Counted from the first letter of the stretch, positions 43,770 to 53,949 are shown. The stretch: DNA of 64,000 nt from Marinisporobacter sp. (GCA_025210525.1 JAOARP010000060.1:1-64000), one strand, 5' to 3'. Program-made: numbers and translations. Notes: a model not told the origin generated them from the sequence alone.

Positions 43770-45368
43770 GTGAGTGTATTAGCAGTCGTATCGTTTATAT
43801 TTTTTACAGGGTTAGTTGCAGTCATATCATGGTGGATGACTCGTGGAGATGATTTAGATACACAAGATGGTTACTTCCTAGGAGGTAGAAGTTTAACAGG
43901 GATTGTTATTGCAGGTTCATTGATGCTTACAAACTTATCAACAGAACAAATGGTAGGATTAAATGGACAAAGTTACATGACAACTATGTGTGTAATGGCT
44001 TGGGAAGCTACAGCTGCCTTTGCATTAGTATGTATGGCTTTAATATTTTTACCTAAATATTTAAAAAGTGGAATCACTACCATACCAGATTTTCTAGAAG
44101 AACGTTATGATGCAAAAACAAGACAAATTATATCTATATTATTCTTAATTGGATATGTAGTAACTTATTTACCAACAGTATTATATTCTGGAGCATTAGT
44201 ATTAAATGGAATATTTGATATGCCAGGATTATTAGGAATTACTCAATTCCAAGCGTTATGGATTACTGTTTGGGCAATTGGTATTGCTGGATCTATTTAT
44301 GCAATCTTCGGTGGATTAAAGGCTGTTGCTGTTTCTGATACGTTAAATGGTGTTGGATTATTAATCGGTGGATTATTGATTCCAATCTTTGGTTTAACTG
44401 TATTAGGAGGAGGAAGTCTTTCAGAAGGATTAAACACGTTATTAACTGTTCATCCAGAAAAATTAAATGCTATTGCACCAGCCGATGCAAAAAGTCCATT
44501 GATTCCATGGCCAGTATTATTTACAGGTTTATTCTTCAATAACTTATTCTACTGGTGCACAAACCAATCAATTGTTCAAAGAACCTTTGGAGCGAAGAAC
44601 TTAGCAGAAGGTCAAAAGGGAGTTTTAGGAGCTGGAGTACTTAAATTATTAGGACCTTTCTTCTTAGTATTACCAGGAATTATTGCATTCCATTTATATG
44701 GAGGTACATTAACAAATGGAGATATGGCATATCCTACACTTGTAAGAGATGTATTACCAAAGCCATTATTAGGATTCTTTGCGGCAGTATTATTTGGAGC
44801 AATATTAAGTTCATTCAATAGTGCATTGAATAGTTCTGTAACATTATTTACTTTGAATGTGTATAGACCTATATTTAATACAGAAGCATCTGATTTTGAA
44901 TTAGTAAAAATAGGTAAGAAATTCGGAACAATTTTAGCAGTGATTTCAATGCTTATTGCACCATTTATTATTTATGCACCATCAGGATTATTTGGATATT
45001 TACAAGAATGTTTTGGATTTTACAATGTGCCAATATTAGCTGCAATTGTAGTAGGATTCTACACAAAGAGAGTACCTGCTATTGCACCAAAAATAGCACT
45101 TTTATCCCATGTAGTTTTATATACAGCATCTAAATTTGTAGCAGGAGATGTACATTTCTTATATGTATTAGGGGTGTTATTCCCAGTGAATGTATTGATT
45201 ATGCTTGCGGTTGGAAAAATTATGCCAAGAGAGACAGCTTTTGTACAAGAATACACAAAGCAAGTTGATATTACTCCTTGGAAGTATGCAAAGCCTGTTG
45301 CGTTTGTCGTAGTTGCAATGATGGTTGCAATCTACGCAGTGTTCTCAAAAATAGGTATTGCTGCTTAA
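43770..45368 (+). CDS. Sodium:solute symporter (SSS family, sugar-type)
   Basis: The 532-residue protein has about 13-14 membrane segments. The N-terminus (GDDLDTQDGYFLGGRSLTG, then MLTNLSTEQMVGLNGQ) is that of SglT/YidK-like sodium:sugar symporters, and FFNNLFYWCTNQSIVQRTFGAKN is a conserved SSS block. Control by cre-type operators fits a sugar or polyol substrate, but the cargo is not established. The upstream untranslated region is long (about 300 bp). Ribosome site GGGAGGA. A terminator follows. Confidence 0.92.
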   Translation: MSVLAVVSFIFFTGLVAVISWWMTRGDDLDTQDGYFLGGRSLTGIVIAGSLMLTNLSTEQMVGLNGQSYMTTMCVMAWEATAAFALVCMALIFLPKYLKSGITTIPDFLEERYDAKTRQIISILFLIGYVVTYLPTVLYSGALVLNGIFDMPGLLGITQFQALWITVWAIGIAGSIYAIFGGLKAVAVSDTLNGVGLLIGGLLIPIFGLTVLGGGSLSEGLNTLLTVHPEKLNAIAPADAKSPLIPWPVLFTGLFFNNLFYWCTNQSIVQRTFGAKNLAEGQKGVLGAGVLKLLGPFFLVLPGIIAFHLYGGTLTNGDMAYPTLVRDVLPKPLLGFFAAVLFGAILSSFNSALNSSVTLFTLNVYRPIFNTEASDFELVKIGKKFGTILAVISMLIAPFIIYAPSGLFGYLQECFGFYNVPILAAIVVGFYTKRVPAIAPKIALLSHVVLYTASKFVAGDVHFLYVLGVLFPVNVLIMLAVGKIMPRETAFVQEYTKQVDITPWKYAKPVAFVVVAMMVAIYAVFSKIGIAA

Positions 45369-45409
45369 TCAGAAGCAGTTTATATAAAATTAGGTTAAAT
45401 GGTTGTTTT

Positions 45410-45443
45410 GGCTGTTGACAAAAATGTCAGCAGTCTTTTTTCT
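45410..45443 (+). terminator. Terminator of the symporter gene
   Basis: GGCTGTTGACA (45410-45420) pairs with TGTCAGCAGTC (45425-45435), with two G-U pairs, then TTTTTTCTTT. Confidence 0.85.
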
Positions 45444-45743
45444 TTGCATCATTCCAAGGGAGTTAACAAAAAAGATAGGATTGTTAAAATAATAACAGCT
45501 CAATTATATGAAAAAATATCTATAAAAGCAAGTGGAAATTTCTTTGATAAATGACCAAAGGAGACTTTTTACTTTATTTTACTGGAAATATTTTCAGTAT
45601 ACGTGGATTTTATCAGTTTTTTAAAATGTATAAAAAACATCTGAGGGGTGTTTGAAGAATGCATCATAAGTGAATGTTTTGGTTTGAAAATCTATAGATA
45701 AATTCTAATTATATAGAATTATTAAAAAAATAATAAAAAAGTG
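45444..45743. other. Intergenic region before the T-box promoter
   Basis: About 300 bp of AT-rich DNA with no recognised gene or repeat. Confidence 0.5.
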
Positions 45744-45772
45744 TTGACTTTTTGTAACATTATTCGTATAAT
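45744..45772 (+). promoter_or_regulatory. Promoter of the asnA T-box transcript
   Basis: TTGACT (45744-45749), a 17-bp spacer and TATAAT (45767-45772) give a near-consensus sigma-A promoter just ahead of the leader. Confidence 0.85.
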
Positions 45773-45779
45773 AATCTAC

Positions 45780-46066
45780 AATAGTTAAAGATTTTATCAA
45801 AGGCGATGATGAGAAGAGTAAATTTAGGATGTAGTCTTAGCGAGTTGGTGGTGGTGAGAGACCAATACGAAACCTATTTTGAAGAACATCTCGGAGTTTC
45901 TAACCGAAATCCTTATGGAGAGTAGATTTAGACGGAACCAAACCGTTATTTATTGGACAGTATCGAATTTTATTCCGTACTGATAAAGTTGAGCAGTTAA
46001 GCTAATTTGGGTGGTACCGCGGAAGTCTAACCTTTCGTCCCTTGTATGGGATGAAAGGTTTTTTTG
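45780..46066 (+). promoter_or_regulatory. T-box riboswitch leader, asparagine specifier
   Basis: The leader contains stem I with the AGAAGAGTA/GAA loop-E motif and the specifier-side sequence TGAAGAACATC, in which AAC (Asn) is the specifier. It has GGTGGTGAGAG in the distal part, the conserved T-box TGGGTGGTACCGCGG (46008-46022) and a terminator stem (AACCTTTCGTCCC 46029-46041 with GGGATGAAAGGTT 46048-46060) followed by T7. Uncharged tRNA-Asn would favour the antiterminator and turn on asnA. Confidence 0.93.
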
Positions 46067-46169
46067 TATATAAAAAAACATCAAATAGCATGGCCATGCT
46101 TATTTTGTATAATGACTTGATGAAAGAAAAAAACTAATAACTATAAAAAAGAAAATAGGAGGAATAAAA

Positions 46170-47180
46170 ATGGAAAGATTAATGATCCCTAAAAGCTATG
46201 ATCCAAAATTAGACCTTAGACAAACAGAAGTGGCAATCAAGCAGGTAAAAGATTATTTTGAGACAAAATTAGCAGAAGTTATGAACTTAACAAGAGTATC
46301 AGCACCATTATTTGTTATCCCAGAAACAGGAATGAACGATAACTTAAACGGAGTAGAAAGACCTGTAGCATTTGATGTAAAAGGAATTGGTGGAAAGGTA
46401 GTAGAGATTGTTCATTCTTTAGCAAAATGGAAGCGTATGGCATTATATAGATATGGTTTTTCCGTTGGAGAAGGGTTATATACAGATATGAATGCTATTC
46501 GTAGAGATGAAGATTTAGATAACTTACATTCTATTTATGTAGATCAATGGGATTGGGAAAAAGTTATTACAAAGGAAGCTAGAACAGAAGAGACTTTAAA
46601 AAGTATTGTAAAAGATTTATATAAAGTGTTTAAGGGTACAGAAAACTATGTTTGTGATCTATATGATCAGTATGAAGCTTTTTTACCAGAGGAGATTAGC
46701 TTTATTACTACACAAGAATTAGAAGACAGATATCCTGACTTTACGCCAAAGGAAAGAGAACATGCTATTGCAAAAGAAAAAGGTGCTGTATTTATTATGA
46801 AAATTGGAGGCGCATTAGAATCAGGGGAAAAGCATGATGGAAGAGCACCAGATTATGATGATTGGGAATTAAATGGAGATATAATTTTTTGGAATCCAAT
46901 CCTTGAAATCGGTCTTGAATTATCTTCTATGGGAATTCGTGTAGATAAAGAATCTTTAGAAAGACAGCTAAAGATTGCAGGTTGTGAAGATCGTAAGGAA
47001 CTTGAATACCATCAATTATTATTAGAAGAAAAATTACCTTTAACAGTAGGTGGAGGAATTGGACAATCAAGAATCTGTATGTTCTTCTTACAAAAAGCTC
47101 ATATTGGTGAGGTTCAAGCAGCAATATGGCAGCCAGATGTAATCGAAGCATGTAAAAAAGAAAATATTCATTTATTATAA
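46170..47180 (+). CDS. asnA: Aspartate--ammonia ligase (asparagine synthetase A)
   Basis: The 336-residue protein is a full-length AsnA. It begins [20 protein letters not shown] and has the class-II synthetase-like core ([47 protein letters not shown]) and the late motif [13 protein letters not shown]. It makes asparagine from aspartate, ammonia and ATP in the cytoplasm. The T-box leader directly upstream has an Asn specifier, so function and regulation agree. Ribosome site ATAGGAGG. Confidence 0.97.
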   Translation: MERLMIPKSYDPKLDLRQTEVAIKQVKDYFETKLAEVMNLTRVSAPLFVIPETGMNDNLNGVERPVAFDVKGIGGKVVEIVHSLAKWKRMALYRYGFSVGEGLYTDMNAIRRDEDLDNLHSIYVDQWDWEKVITKEARTEETLKSIVKDLYKVFKGTENYVCDLYDQYEAFLPEEISFITTQELEDRYPDFTPKEREHAIAKEKGAVFIMKIGGALESGEKHDGRAPDYDDWELNGDIIFWNPILEIGLELSSMGIRVDKESLERQLKIAGCEDRKELEYHQLLLEEKLPLTVGGGIGQSRICMFFLQKAHIGEVQAAIWQPDVIEACKKENIHLL

Positions 47181-47181
47181 G

Positions 47182-47210
47182 ATAAAAAGCTGCCAAGGGC
47201 AGCTTTTTAT
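47182..47210. terminator. Bidirectional terminator
   Basis: ATAAAAAGCTGCC (47182-47194) and GGCAGCTTTTTAT (47198-47210) form a perfect 13-bp stem with a 3-base loop between convergent asnA and the pyrophosphatase gene. Confidence 0.9.
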
Positions 47211-48817
47211 AATGTACTTAAAGTTTCTGAGATCTTTGGAACTACTTGTTTTTTTCGAGAAAGAATGTTTTTAGCAAATATTCCTTGCTCAGAGGTTACT
47301 CCAAAGGTAGAAGAAATAAAGGTATTATGGTTACATCTAAATAAAAGATAAGATCCTTCCTTTAATATATCTGTAATGAGTAATAAAGTTAAAAAGTAAT
47401 CCTTATTATGATGAACGGTATCCATAAAGTTAATAAATTCATCTTTTCTATTTAAGACATCTTCAATATCTAAAGTGAAAACTTGTCCGATTCCTGTGCT
47501 TTGATCTTCTAAAACAAATTCTTTAAAGTCTTTATAGAATATTTCTTCTATGCTTTGTCCTTCAAGGGAAGTTCCAGCTTTAAACATTTTCATTGCAAAT
47601 TCTTTAACATCTAAATTTAAAAGACTGTTTAATTCCTCTACGCACTTTTGATCTAAAGGTGTAGTGGTAGGAGATCTAAAAAGTAATGTATCTGATAAGA
47701 TTCCTGATAAAAGGACTCCTGCTATGTTATGAGGAATATCTATATTTTGTTCTTTGAATATTTGATATACAATGGTGCAAGTACTTCCAACGGGCATATT
47801 TCTGAAGTTTATAGGGCTAGATGTAGAAATATCTCCAAGCTTATGATGATCAATAATTTCAAGTATCTCTGCTTCATTTAACCCCTCTGCACTTTGGCTG
47901 TATTCATTATGATCTACTAGGATTACTTTTTTGCGACCGGGCTTTAAAATGTGCTTTCGATTGATAAAACCTAAAAAGGTATTATGATCATCAACAATAG
48001 GATAATTAATATGATTTGTATTGATAATTTCTTCTTTAATATCTTCTAAATATTCATTTTCATGGAATTTGATAATGCCAGATTTTTTCATGATGGAAGA
48101 TATGTAATTACATTGATTGATTAGTTTTGACGTAGTATAGGTATCTATAGGAACAGATATAATAGGAACATCTTTTTCGGCAGCTAAGGTTAAATAAGAA
48201 TTAGGAATATCCTTATCTCCTGTGATAATGATTAAATTTACCTTTGAATGAATAGCATGTTCGATGATATCATAGCGGTCCCCAACGATAATAATTTTAT
48301 CTTCATTTAAATTGCCCTTTATACTATCATAATAAAAGGCAATAACGGAGATATTTCCTTTTATGATTTTGTCTTTTCCTGTTAAAATTTTTCCATCTAA
48401 AGCATCTATGATATTAGAAAGAGATGTATGAAGATGGTAGAAATCTCCTTGAATTAATCCCATAGCAATATCCTTCATTGTAATAATTCCTAAAAGTTTA
48501 TTACTTTCGTCTAATACAGGAAGCATTCTTTGGTTACTACTGCCCATAAGCTTATATGCATTAAGGATAGAAGAGTAAGGAGAAATGCTCTCTACTGTAC
48601 CATAATTTAAATCTTTTACTTGTGTTTTTACATTTTTTATAAGGGTTGGCTGAGGGATATTAAAGTAGTTTAATACGTATTCTGATTCTTTGTTGATATT
48701 TCCTAGAACACAAGGCAGGGGAGTTTCACCTAATTGCTCTTTTAAATAGGAGAAGGCAATAGTTGAAGCTACTGAGTCAGTATCAGGATTTTTATGTCCA
48801 AATATAAAAGTACACAT
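47207..48817 (-). CDS. CBS/DRTGG-domain manganese-dependent inorganic pyrophosphatase
   Basis: The 536-residue protein has the DHH-family family-II pyrophosphatase start (FGHKNPDTDSVAS). Insertions follow: a first CBS motif (about 70-125), a DRTGG domain (about 130-245), a second CBS motif (about 250-300), then the catalytic DHH part (ILEIIDHHKLGD) and DHHA2. CBS-PPases are regulated by AMP/ADP inhibition and ATP or diadenosine polyphosphate activation. It hydrolyses pyrophosphate in the cytoplasm. All metal-site motifs are visible. Start ATG 48817 after AAAGGAGG on the minus strand. Confidence 0.94.
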   Translation of the reverse strand: MCTFIFGHKNPDTDSVASTIAFSYLKEQLGETPLPCVLGNINKESEYVLNYFNIPQPTLIKNVKTQVKDLNYGTVESISPYSSILNAYKLMGSSNQRMLPVLDESNKLLGIITMKDIAMGLIQGDFYHLHTSLSNIIDALDGKILTGKDKIIKGNISVIAFYYDSIKGNLNEDKIIIVGDRYDIIEHAIHSKVNLIIITGDKDIPNSYLTLAAEKDVPIISVPIDTYTTSKLINQCNYISSIMKKSGIIKFHENEYLEDIKEEIINTNHINYPIVDDHNTFLGFINRKHILKPGRKKVILVDHNEYSQSAEGLNEAEILEIIDHHKLGDISTSSPINFRNMPVGSTCTIVYQIFKEQNIDIPHNIAGVLLSGILSDTLLFRSPTTTPLDQKCVEELNSLLNLDVKEFAMKMFKAGTSLEGQSIEEIFYKDFKEFVLEDQSTGIGQVFTLDIEDVLNRKDEFINFMDTVHHNKDYFLTLLLITDILKEGSYLLFRCNHNTFISSTFGVTSEQGIFAKNILSRKKQVVPKISETLSTL

Positions 48818-48946
48818 GAGAAACCTCCTTTAAAAAAATTTTTTAATAACTTATAACGTATTATATCAAAGGATTTAATTTATGTATTTAGAAAAATTTA
48901 AATTTTTCCATAAAAATTGAAATTTAAGAGCATAAAGGAAAGTTTA

Positions 48947-48984
48947 TAAAAACGTTTTCAAAAATTTACCTAATAAGATATAAT
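48947..48984 (+). promoter_or_regulatory. Promoter with cre-type box before threonine aldolase
   Basis: TAAAAACGTTTTCA (48947-48960) is one base from the ideal cre palindrome and overlaps the -35 region; TATAAT is at 48979-48984. CcpA-type repression is likely. Confidence 0.6.
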
Positions 48985-49020
48985 ATACATGTTAGTAAAG
49001 CAGATATGGGGGGATAAAAA

Positions 49021-50055
49021 ATGAAAAAAATTGATTTAAGAAGTGATACAGTAACACAGCCTACTCAAAAAATGAGAGATGTCATGTATCATGCTCATGT
49101 AGGAGACGATGTATATGAAGATGATCCAACGGTTAGAGAATTAGAAGAGTATGCTGCAGAACTTGTAGGGAAAGAAGTTGCTCTATTTGTACCGAGTGGT
49201 ACCTTTGGAAATCAATTATCTCTCTTTACCCATTGTAATCGAGGGGAAGAAGTAATCTTAGGAGAAGATTGTCATATTGTTATGGATGAAGTAGGAGCAG
49301 CTTCTGTTATTGCAGGGGTACAATTAAGGACACTTCAAAGTAATGAAGGAACATTAAATCCAGAGGATATTAAATGTAGAATAAGAAGGGAAGAGGAAGA
49401 TATTCACTATCCTTCTACAGGTCTTATTTGCGTTGAAAATGCTCATTCTAATGGGAAAGTAATACCTATAGAAAATATGAAATCAATTTATGAGATTGCA
49501 AAAGAAAAGTGTGTACCTGTTCATTTAGATGGTGCAAGAGTATTTAATGCAGCAGCTCATTTGAATGTAGATGTAAAAGAAATTACACAGTATTGTGATT
49601 CAGTAAATTTTTGTCTTTCAAAGGGACTTTGTGCACCAATCGGTTCTATATTAGCTGGTAGCAAGAAATTTATTGAAAAAGCGAAGAAGAAAAGAAAATT
49701 AATGGGTGGCGGTTTAAGACAAGCAGGATTTTTAGCAGCAGCAGGGATTGTGGCTTTAAAAGAAATGAGAGAAAGACTTGTTGAGGATCATGAAAATGCC
49801 CAATTCCTTGGAGAAGAATTATCAAAAATTCAAGGCATAAAGGTAGCAGCAGATTATATACATATTAACATGGTTTTCTTTGATATGGGTGATACGGGTT
49901 ATGATGCAGATGAGTTTGTAATAAAGATGAAAGAGAAAGGAATCCTCATTAATCCACCAGAAAACGGAAATCTTCGATATGTTACAAATTATTGGGTAAA
50001 TAAAGAAGATGTTGAGTATGTTGTTCAATCTATGAAGGAAATTTTATCAAAATAA
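49021..50055 (+). CDS. ltaE: Low-specificity L-threonine aldolase
   Basis: The 344-residue PLP enzyme starts IDLRSDTVTQPTQKMRDVM and has GDDVYEDDPTVRELE and FVPSGTFGNQLSL. The PLP-binding Lys lies in FCLSKGLCAPIGSILAG. It splits threonine or allo-threonine into glycine and acetaldehyde. It begins the amino-acid block, and a terminator separates it from the LarA-family gene. Ribosome site GGGGGAT. Confidence 0.95.
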   Translation: MKKIDLRSDTVTQPTQKMRDVMYHAHVGDDVYEDDPTVRELEEYAAELVGKEVALFVPSGTFGNQLSLFTHCNRGEEVILGEDCHIVMDEVGAASVIAGVQLRTLQSNEGTLNPEDIKCRIRREEEDIHYPSTGLICVENAHSNGKVIPIENMKSIYEIAKEKCVPVHLDGARVFNAAAHLNVDVKEITQYCDSVNFCLSKGLCAPIGSILAGSKKFIEKAKKKRKLMGGGLRQAGFLAAAGIVALKEMRERLVEDHENAQFLGEELSKIQGIKVAADYIHINMVFFDMGDTGYDADEFVIKMKEKGILINPPENGNLRYVTNYWVNKEDVEYVVQSMKEILSK

Positions 50056-50069
50056 GAAATAAGAGTCTA

Positions 50070-50101
50070 AGAAAAGCAGATCTAGTTGCTTTTCTTTTTT
50101 T
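50070..50101 (+). terminator. Terminator of threonine aldolase
   Basis: AGAAAAGCA (50070-50078) pairs with TGCTTTTCT (50087-50095), then TTTTTT. Confidence 0.85.
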
Positions 50102-50176
50102 GATAGAATAGAAGAAACTAAAGGGATAAAAAATTTATTATTATTTACAATTTTTCAATAATTATAAAAAATACAG

Positions 50177-50205
50177 TTGACAGATACAGCCATACCTCAT
50201 ACAAT
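50177..50205 (+). promoter_or_regulatory. Promoter of the first LarA-family gene
   Basis: TTGACA (50177-50182) and TACAAT (50200-50205) are spaced by 17 bp, about 40 bp before the start codon. Confidence 0.7.
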
Positions 50206-50242
50206 GTATATTAAAATTTAAATACATGGTGGAGGGGTGTAT

Positions 50243-51532
50243 ATGTACACATTACAGATGAAATATGGAAAGGGAAAAGTAGCTGTTAAAATACCTGAAA
50301 AAAATTTGATAAAAGTAATAGAAAGCAATAGTAAAGAGACTAATAAGACAGAGGAAGAAGTTATAGTGGATGCACTAAAAAAGCCGATTGCGAGTGCACC
50401 GCTTCATAGATTAGTACATAAAGGGGAGAAGGTATGCATCATTATTTCTGATGTAACGAGATTGTGGCAGAAAATGAGTGCATATCTACCTTATATTGTA
50501 AAAGAGCTTAATGAAGGTGGGGTAGAGGATGAAGATATACTATTTATTAGTGCAACTGGGTCCCATAGAAAACAAACAAAGGAAGAGCATAAATTATTAT
50601 TAGGAGAAGAATTAGCTGAGAGATTTCATGTACTAGATCATGATTGTTTAGAGGAAGAAAATCTTACTTATTTAGGTACTACAACCTATGGAACACCTGT
50701 TAAGGTGAATAAAAAAGCATTAGAGTGTGATCATATTATTTTAACAGGGGCTATTGTTTTTCATCTCTTGGCAGGATGGGGTGGAGGAAAAAAATCAGTC
50801 TTACCAGGGATTTGTGGGTATGAAAGTATTATGAAAAATCATGCCTTATCTTTAAGTCCCAATGAGGGAGGAGGAAGTAATCCTTTCGTTCGAAGTGGAT
50901 ATACGAAAAAGAATCCCCTTCATCTAGATATGCTAGAAGCTGCAAGCTTTGTTCGTCCAACCTTTATGTTCAATGTGATTATGGATACAAAAGGGAAGAT
51001 TGCCCATGCTGTAGCAGGAAACTACATAAAAGCCCATGAAGAAGGATGCAAGATTGTAGATGAGATAGATGGTATTGAGATTAAAGAAAAAGCAGACTTA
51101 GTCATTGCAACAGCAGGAGGATATCCAAAGGATATCAACTTATATCAGACTTGTAAGACAGTCATCAATGCAAAGGAAGCTGTAAAAAAAGGTGGAAGTA
51201 TGATTGTTTTAAGCGAGTGCTCTGAAGGCTTTGGGAATGATCATATGCAAGAGATGATTCAAAATTATGATACATTAGAAGAAAAGGAGACAGCACTGAG
51301 AAAAGATTATTCTATTGCCAAGTATATTGGATATTTTATGAGTGAAGTTGCAAAGGATTTTCAATTTATTTTAGTAGGAAATATGGATGAAAAATTAGTA
51401 GAAAAGGCAAATATGAGAATTGTAAAAACTATTGATGAAGCATTAGAATTAGTTTATCAAAAAAATGAAGAAAACGTTACAACTTATTTAATGCCTTATG
51501 GTGCCAATACTTTGCCTAAATTAAAAGAATAG
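50243..51532 (+). CDS. larA: LarA-family nickel-pincer racemase/epimerase, paralogue 1
   Basis: The 429-residue protein is a LarA (DUF2088/Lar_N) homologue. From ATG 50243 the key residues fall at His108 (ATGSH), His174 (AIVFH), Lys184 (GWGGGKK) and His200 (MKNH), the same numbers as in Lactobacillus plantarum LarA. These hold the nickel-pincer nucleotide and act as acid/base. LarA enzymes racemise or epimerise 2-hydroxyacids by hydride transfer; many homologues act on substrates other than lactate, so lactate is not assumed. Cofactor genes larB/larC/larE are not in the window. It is followed by a complete polar amino-acid ABC importer. GGAGGGG precedes the ATG. Confidence 0.85.
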   Translation: MYTLQMKYGKGKVAVKIPEKNLIKVIESNSKETNKTEEEVIVDALKKPIASAPLHRLVHKGEKVCIIISDVTRLWQKMSAYLPYIVKELNEGGVEDEDILFISATGSHRKQTKEEHKLLLGEELAERFHVLDHDCLEEENLTYLGTTTYGTPVKVNKKALECDHIILTGAIVFHLLAGWGGGKKSVLPGICGYESIMKNHALSLSPNEGGGSNPFVRSGYTKKNPLHLDMLEAASFVRPTFMFNVIMDTKGKIAHAVAGNYIKAHEEGCKIVDEIDGIEIKEKADLVIATAGGYPKDINLYQTCKTVINAKEAVKKGGSMIVLSECSEGFGNDHMQEMIQNYDTLEEKETALRKDYSIAKYIGYFMSEVAKDFQFILVGNMDEKLVEKANMRIVKTIDEALELVYQKNEENVTTYLMPYGANTLPKLKE

Positions 51533-51543
51533 AAAGTTAATGC

Positions 51544-51587
51544 ATATAGGATAGAGATGGTTTTTACTTCTTTATCCTATATTTTTA
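51544..51587 (+). terminator. Terminator of the first LarA-family gene
   Basis: ATATAGGATA (51544-51553) pairs with TATCCTATAT (51573-51582), followed by TTTTT. Confidence 0.75.
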
Positions 51588-51607
51588 AAAAATTTTAAAT
51601 TTAATAC

Positions 51608-51636
51608 TTTACAAATTTAGCGTGCTAAAGTATAAT
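51608..51636 (+). promoter_or_regulatory. Promoter of ABC importer 1
   Basis: TTTACA (51608-51613), a 17-bp spacer and TATAAT (51631-51636) lie 42 bp before the binding-protein gene. Confidence 0.75.
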
Positions 51637-51677
51637 AGCAACTGTAGAAAAAAACTAACAACTAGGGGGAGAAACAA

Positions 51678-52523
51678 ATGAAAAAGAAAATGATGCTTTT
51701 ATTAATAGGACTTTTGATGATGAGTATGATGTTAGCAGGATGTGGAGCAAAGGAAACTGCAAAAGCGGATGAGTCTGAACAGACAAAGGTTAGTGAAGAA
51801 AAAGATAGTTCTCTAGAAGAAATTAAGGAAAAGGGAGAATTTGTATTAGGTCTGGATGATAGCTTCCCACCAATGGGATTTAGAGATGAAAAAGGAGATG
51901 TTGTAGGGTTTGATATTGACTTAGCAAAGGAAGTTGCAAAGAGAATGGGTGTAGAACTTAAAATACAACCAATTGACTGGGATGGAAAAGTTCTTAGCTT
52001 AAATAATAAAGATATTGATGTGATCTGGAATGGATTAACCATTACAGAAGAAAGAAAAAAACAAATCGGCTTTTCTAAGGTTTATATTGAAAATAGACAG
52101 GTAATTGTTACAGGAGCTGATTCAGATATAGAAACAAAGAAAGATTTAGCTACAAAAATGGTGGCTGTACAATTAGGAAGTAGTGGTGAAGATGCATTAA
52201 ATGCTGATACAGAAACAGTAAGTGCAGTAAAAGAGGTTGTAAAGTTTTCTAATTATACAGAAGCATTACTAGATTTAAAAGCAGGACGTGTAGATGCAGT
52301 TGTTATTGACGAGATTGTTGGGAGATATTATCTATCTAAAAGACCTGGTGAATATAAGGTAGCAAAAGAAGATTTCGGAAGAGAAGGGTATGGAATTGGA
52401 TTTAGAAAAGATGATGCAGCATTTATCGATGAAGTAGATCAAATATTAGATGAAATGAAAAAAGATGGGACAACGGCAGAAATTTCTAAAAAATGGTTTG
52501 GAGAAGATATCGTAGCTAAATAA
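51678..52523 (+). CDS. Amino-acid ABC transporter binding lipoprotein 1
   Basis: The 281-residue protein has a signal peptide ending in a lipobox (MMLAGCG) and a family-3 solute-binding domain: EFVLGLDDSFPPMGFRDEKGDVVGFDIDLAKEVAKRMG, then VIWNGLTITEERKKQIGFSKVYI. It captures a polar amino acid or similar outside the membrane and passes it to the permease encoded 17 bp downstream. It is clearly divergent from the two binding proteins at 57.0 and 59.3 kb, so its ligand probably differs. Ribosome site AGGGGGAG. Confidence 0.95.
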   Translation: MKKKMMLLLIGLLMMSMMLAGCGAKETAKADESEQTKVSEEKDSSLEEIKEKGEFVLGLDDSFPPMGFRDEKGDVVGFDIDLAKEVAKRMGVELKIQPIDWDGKVLSLNNKDIDVIWNGLTITEERKKQIGFSKVYIENRQVIVTGADSDIETKKDLATKMVAVQLGSSGEDALNADTETVSAVKEVVKFSNYTEALLDLKAGRVDAVVIDEIVGRYYLSKRPGEYKVAKEDFGREGYGIGFRKDDAAFIDEVDQILDEMKKDGTTAEISKKWFGEDIVAK

Positions 52524-52540
52524 AAAAGGAGATGTTCTAA

Positions 52541-53182
52541 GTGGATTATATTACAAATATAACAGGATTTATACTAAAGGGAAGTATCGTTACACTACAA
52601 CTATATGCAGTAACTATTCTATTTTCTATTCCATTAGGAGTGATATGTGCACTTGGAAAAATCTCTAGGTTTAAGTGGCTAAATAGGTTCCTTGAAATAT
52701 ATACTTGGGTTTTTCGAGGAACCCCACTACTTCTTCAGCTTTTCTTTACTTATTATGGGCTTCCTGTATTTGGATTGAAGTTTGGACGGTTTCAAGCAGC
52801 AGCAATTACATTTATCTTCAATTATGGAGCCTATTTCACAGAAATCTTTAGAGGTGGAATAGAATCTATAGATAAAGGGCAATACGAAGCAGCAAAGGCA
52901 TTAGGAATGAATTATCGTCAAACCATGTCAAGAATCATACTTCCTCAAGCTGTAAAGCGGGTACTTCCTCCAACAAGTAATGAAGCCATTACCCTTATAA
53001 AGGATACAGCTCTTGTAGCAGCTATTGGTATGGGAGATATTTTAAGAGCTGCTAAGGAAGTACTAACAAGAGACTTTCAGATTACATCTTTTATCATTGC
53101 AGGGATCATTTATCTGTTGTTAACATCTGTTGTAGTCATGGTATTTAAAAAATTAGAGAAAAAATATGCTATATATGAGTAG
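52541..53182 (+). CDS. Amino-acid ABC transporter permease 1
   Basis: The 213-residue HisM/GlnP-type permease has about five membrane segments. It shows the start block [18 protein letters not shown] and the EAA loop ([33 protein letters not shown]) that contacts the ATPase. It starts with GTG 52541 after AAAGGAGATG. It is part of a three-gene importer with the flanking genes. Confidence 0.95.
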   Translation: MDYITNITGFILKGSIVTLQLYAVTILFSIPLGVICALGKISRFKWLNRFLEIYTWVFRGTPLLLQLFFTYYGLPVFGLKFGRFQAAAITFIFNYGAYFTEIFRGGIESIDKGQYEAAKALGMNYRQTMSRIILPQAVKRVLPPTSNEAITLIKDTALVAAIGMGDILRAAKEVLTRDFQITSFIIAGIIYLLLTSVVVMVFKKLEKKYAIYE

Positions 53183-53190
53183 GGGTGTTG

Positions 53191-53949
53191 ATGATGGATA
53201 TGATCAAGGTAGAGAATATTAGAAAAAATTTTGGAAAATTAGAAGTTTTAAAGGATGTATCCTTAAAGGTAAAAAAAGGAGAGGTCGTTTCTATTATTGG
53301 ACCTTCTGGTTCAGGAAAAAGTACACTCCTTCGATGTTTAAATTATCTAGAAAAAATTGATGATGGCAAGATTGAAATAGAGGAAAAGCCTATTGTATCT
53401 TATGAAAATGGAAAGAACATGCATATTTCAGAAGGGGAAATTAGAAAAAGATGTAAAAAGGTTGGAATGGTTTTTCAAAGCTTTAATCTATTTCCCCATA
53501 AAACCGTATTAGAAAATATTATTGAAGCACCAATGATTGTGGAGAAAATAGAAAGAGAAAAAGCAATAAAATCTGCTGAGAATCTTCTTGATAAGGTAGG
53601 ATTAGCTGATAAAAGAGATGTTTATCCAGGAAAGCTTTCTGGAGGACAAAAGCAAAGAGTTGCTATTGCAAGGGCTCTTGCAATGAATCCAGATGTAATG
53701 CTCTTCGATGAGCCTACATCAGCTCTTGATCCTGAATTAGTAGGAGAAGTTCTTAAAGTGATGAAGGATTTAGCAAAAGAAAAAATGACTATGCTTATAG
53801 TTACCCATGAAATGGCTTTTGCAAGAGAAGTATCAGATCGAGTGATTTTTATGGATGAAGGAAAAATCATAGAGGAAGCCCAGCCAGAAAAATTATTTAC
53901 AAATCCTGATCACCCTAGAATAAAAACATTTTTAGATAAAATGCTTTAA
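53191..53949 (+). CDS. Amino-acid ABC transporter ATPase 1
   Basis: A GlnQ-type ATPase of about 252 residues with Walker [11 protein letters not shown]-loop FQSFNLFPH, signature LSGGQKQR, Walker [15 protein letters not shown] and H-loop VTHEM. Several ATGs (53191, 53194, 53200) could start it; AGGGG is best spaced for 53191 or 53194. It powers the importer. A terminator follows immediately. Confidence 0.94.
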   Translation: MMDMIKVENIRKNFGKLEVLKDVSLKVKKGEVVSIIGPSGSGKSTLLRCLNYLEKIDDGKIEIEEKPIVSYENGKNMHISEGEIRKRCKKVGMVFQSFNLFPHKTVLENIIEAPMIVEKIEREKAIKSAENLLDKVGLADKRDVYPGKLSGGQKQRVAIARALAMNPDVMLFDEPTSALDPELVGEVLKVMKDLAKEKMTMLIVTHEMAFAREVSDRVIFMDEGKIIEEAQPEKLFTNPDHPRIKTFLDKML

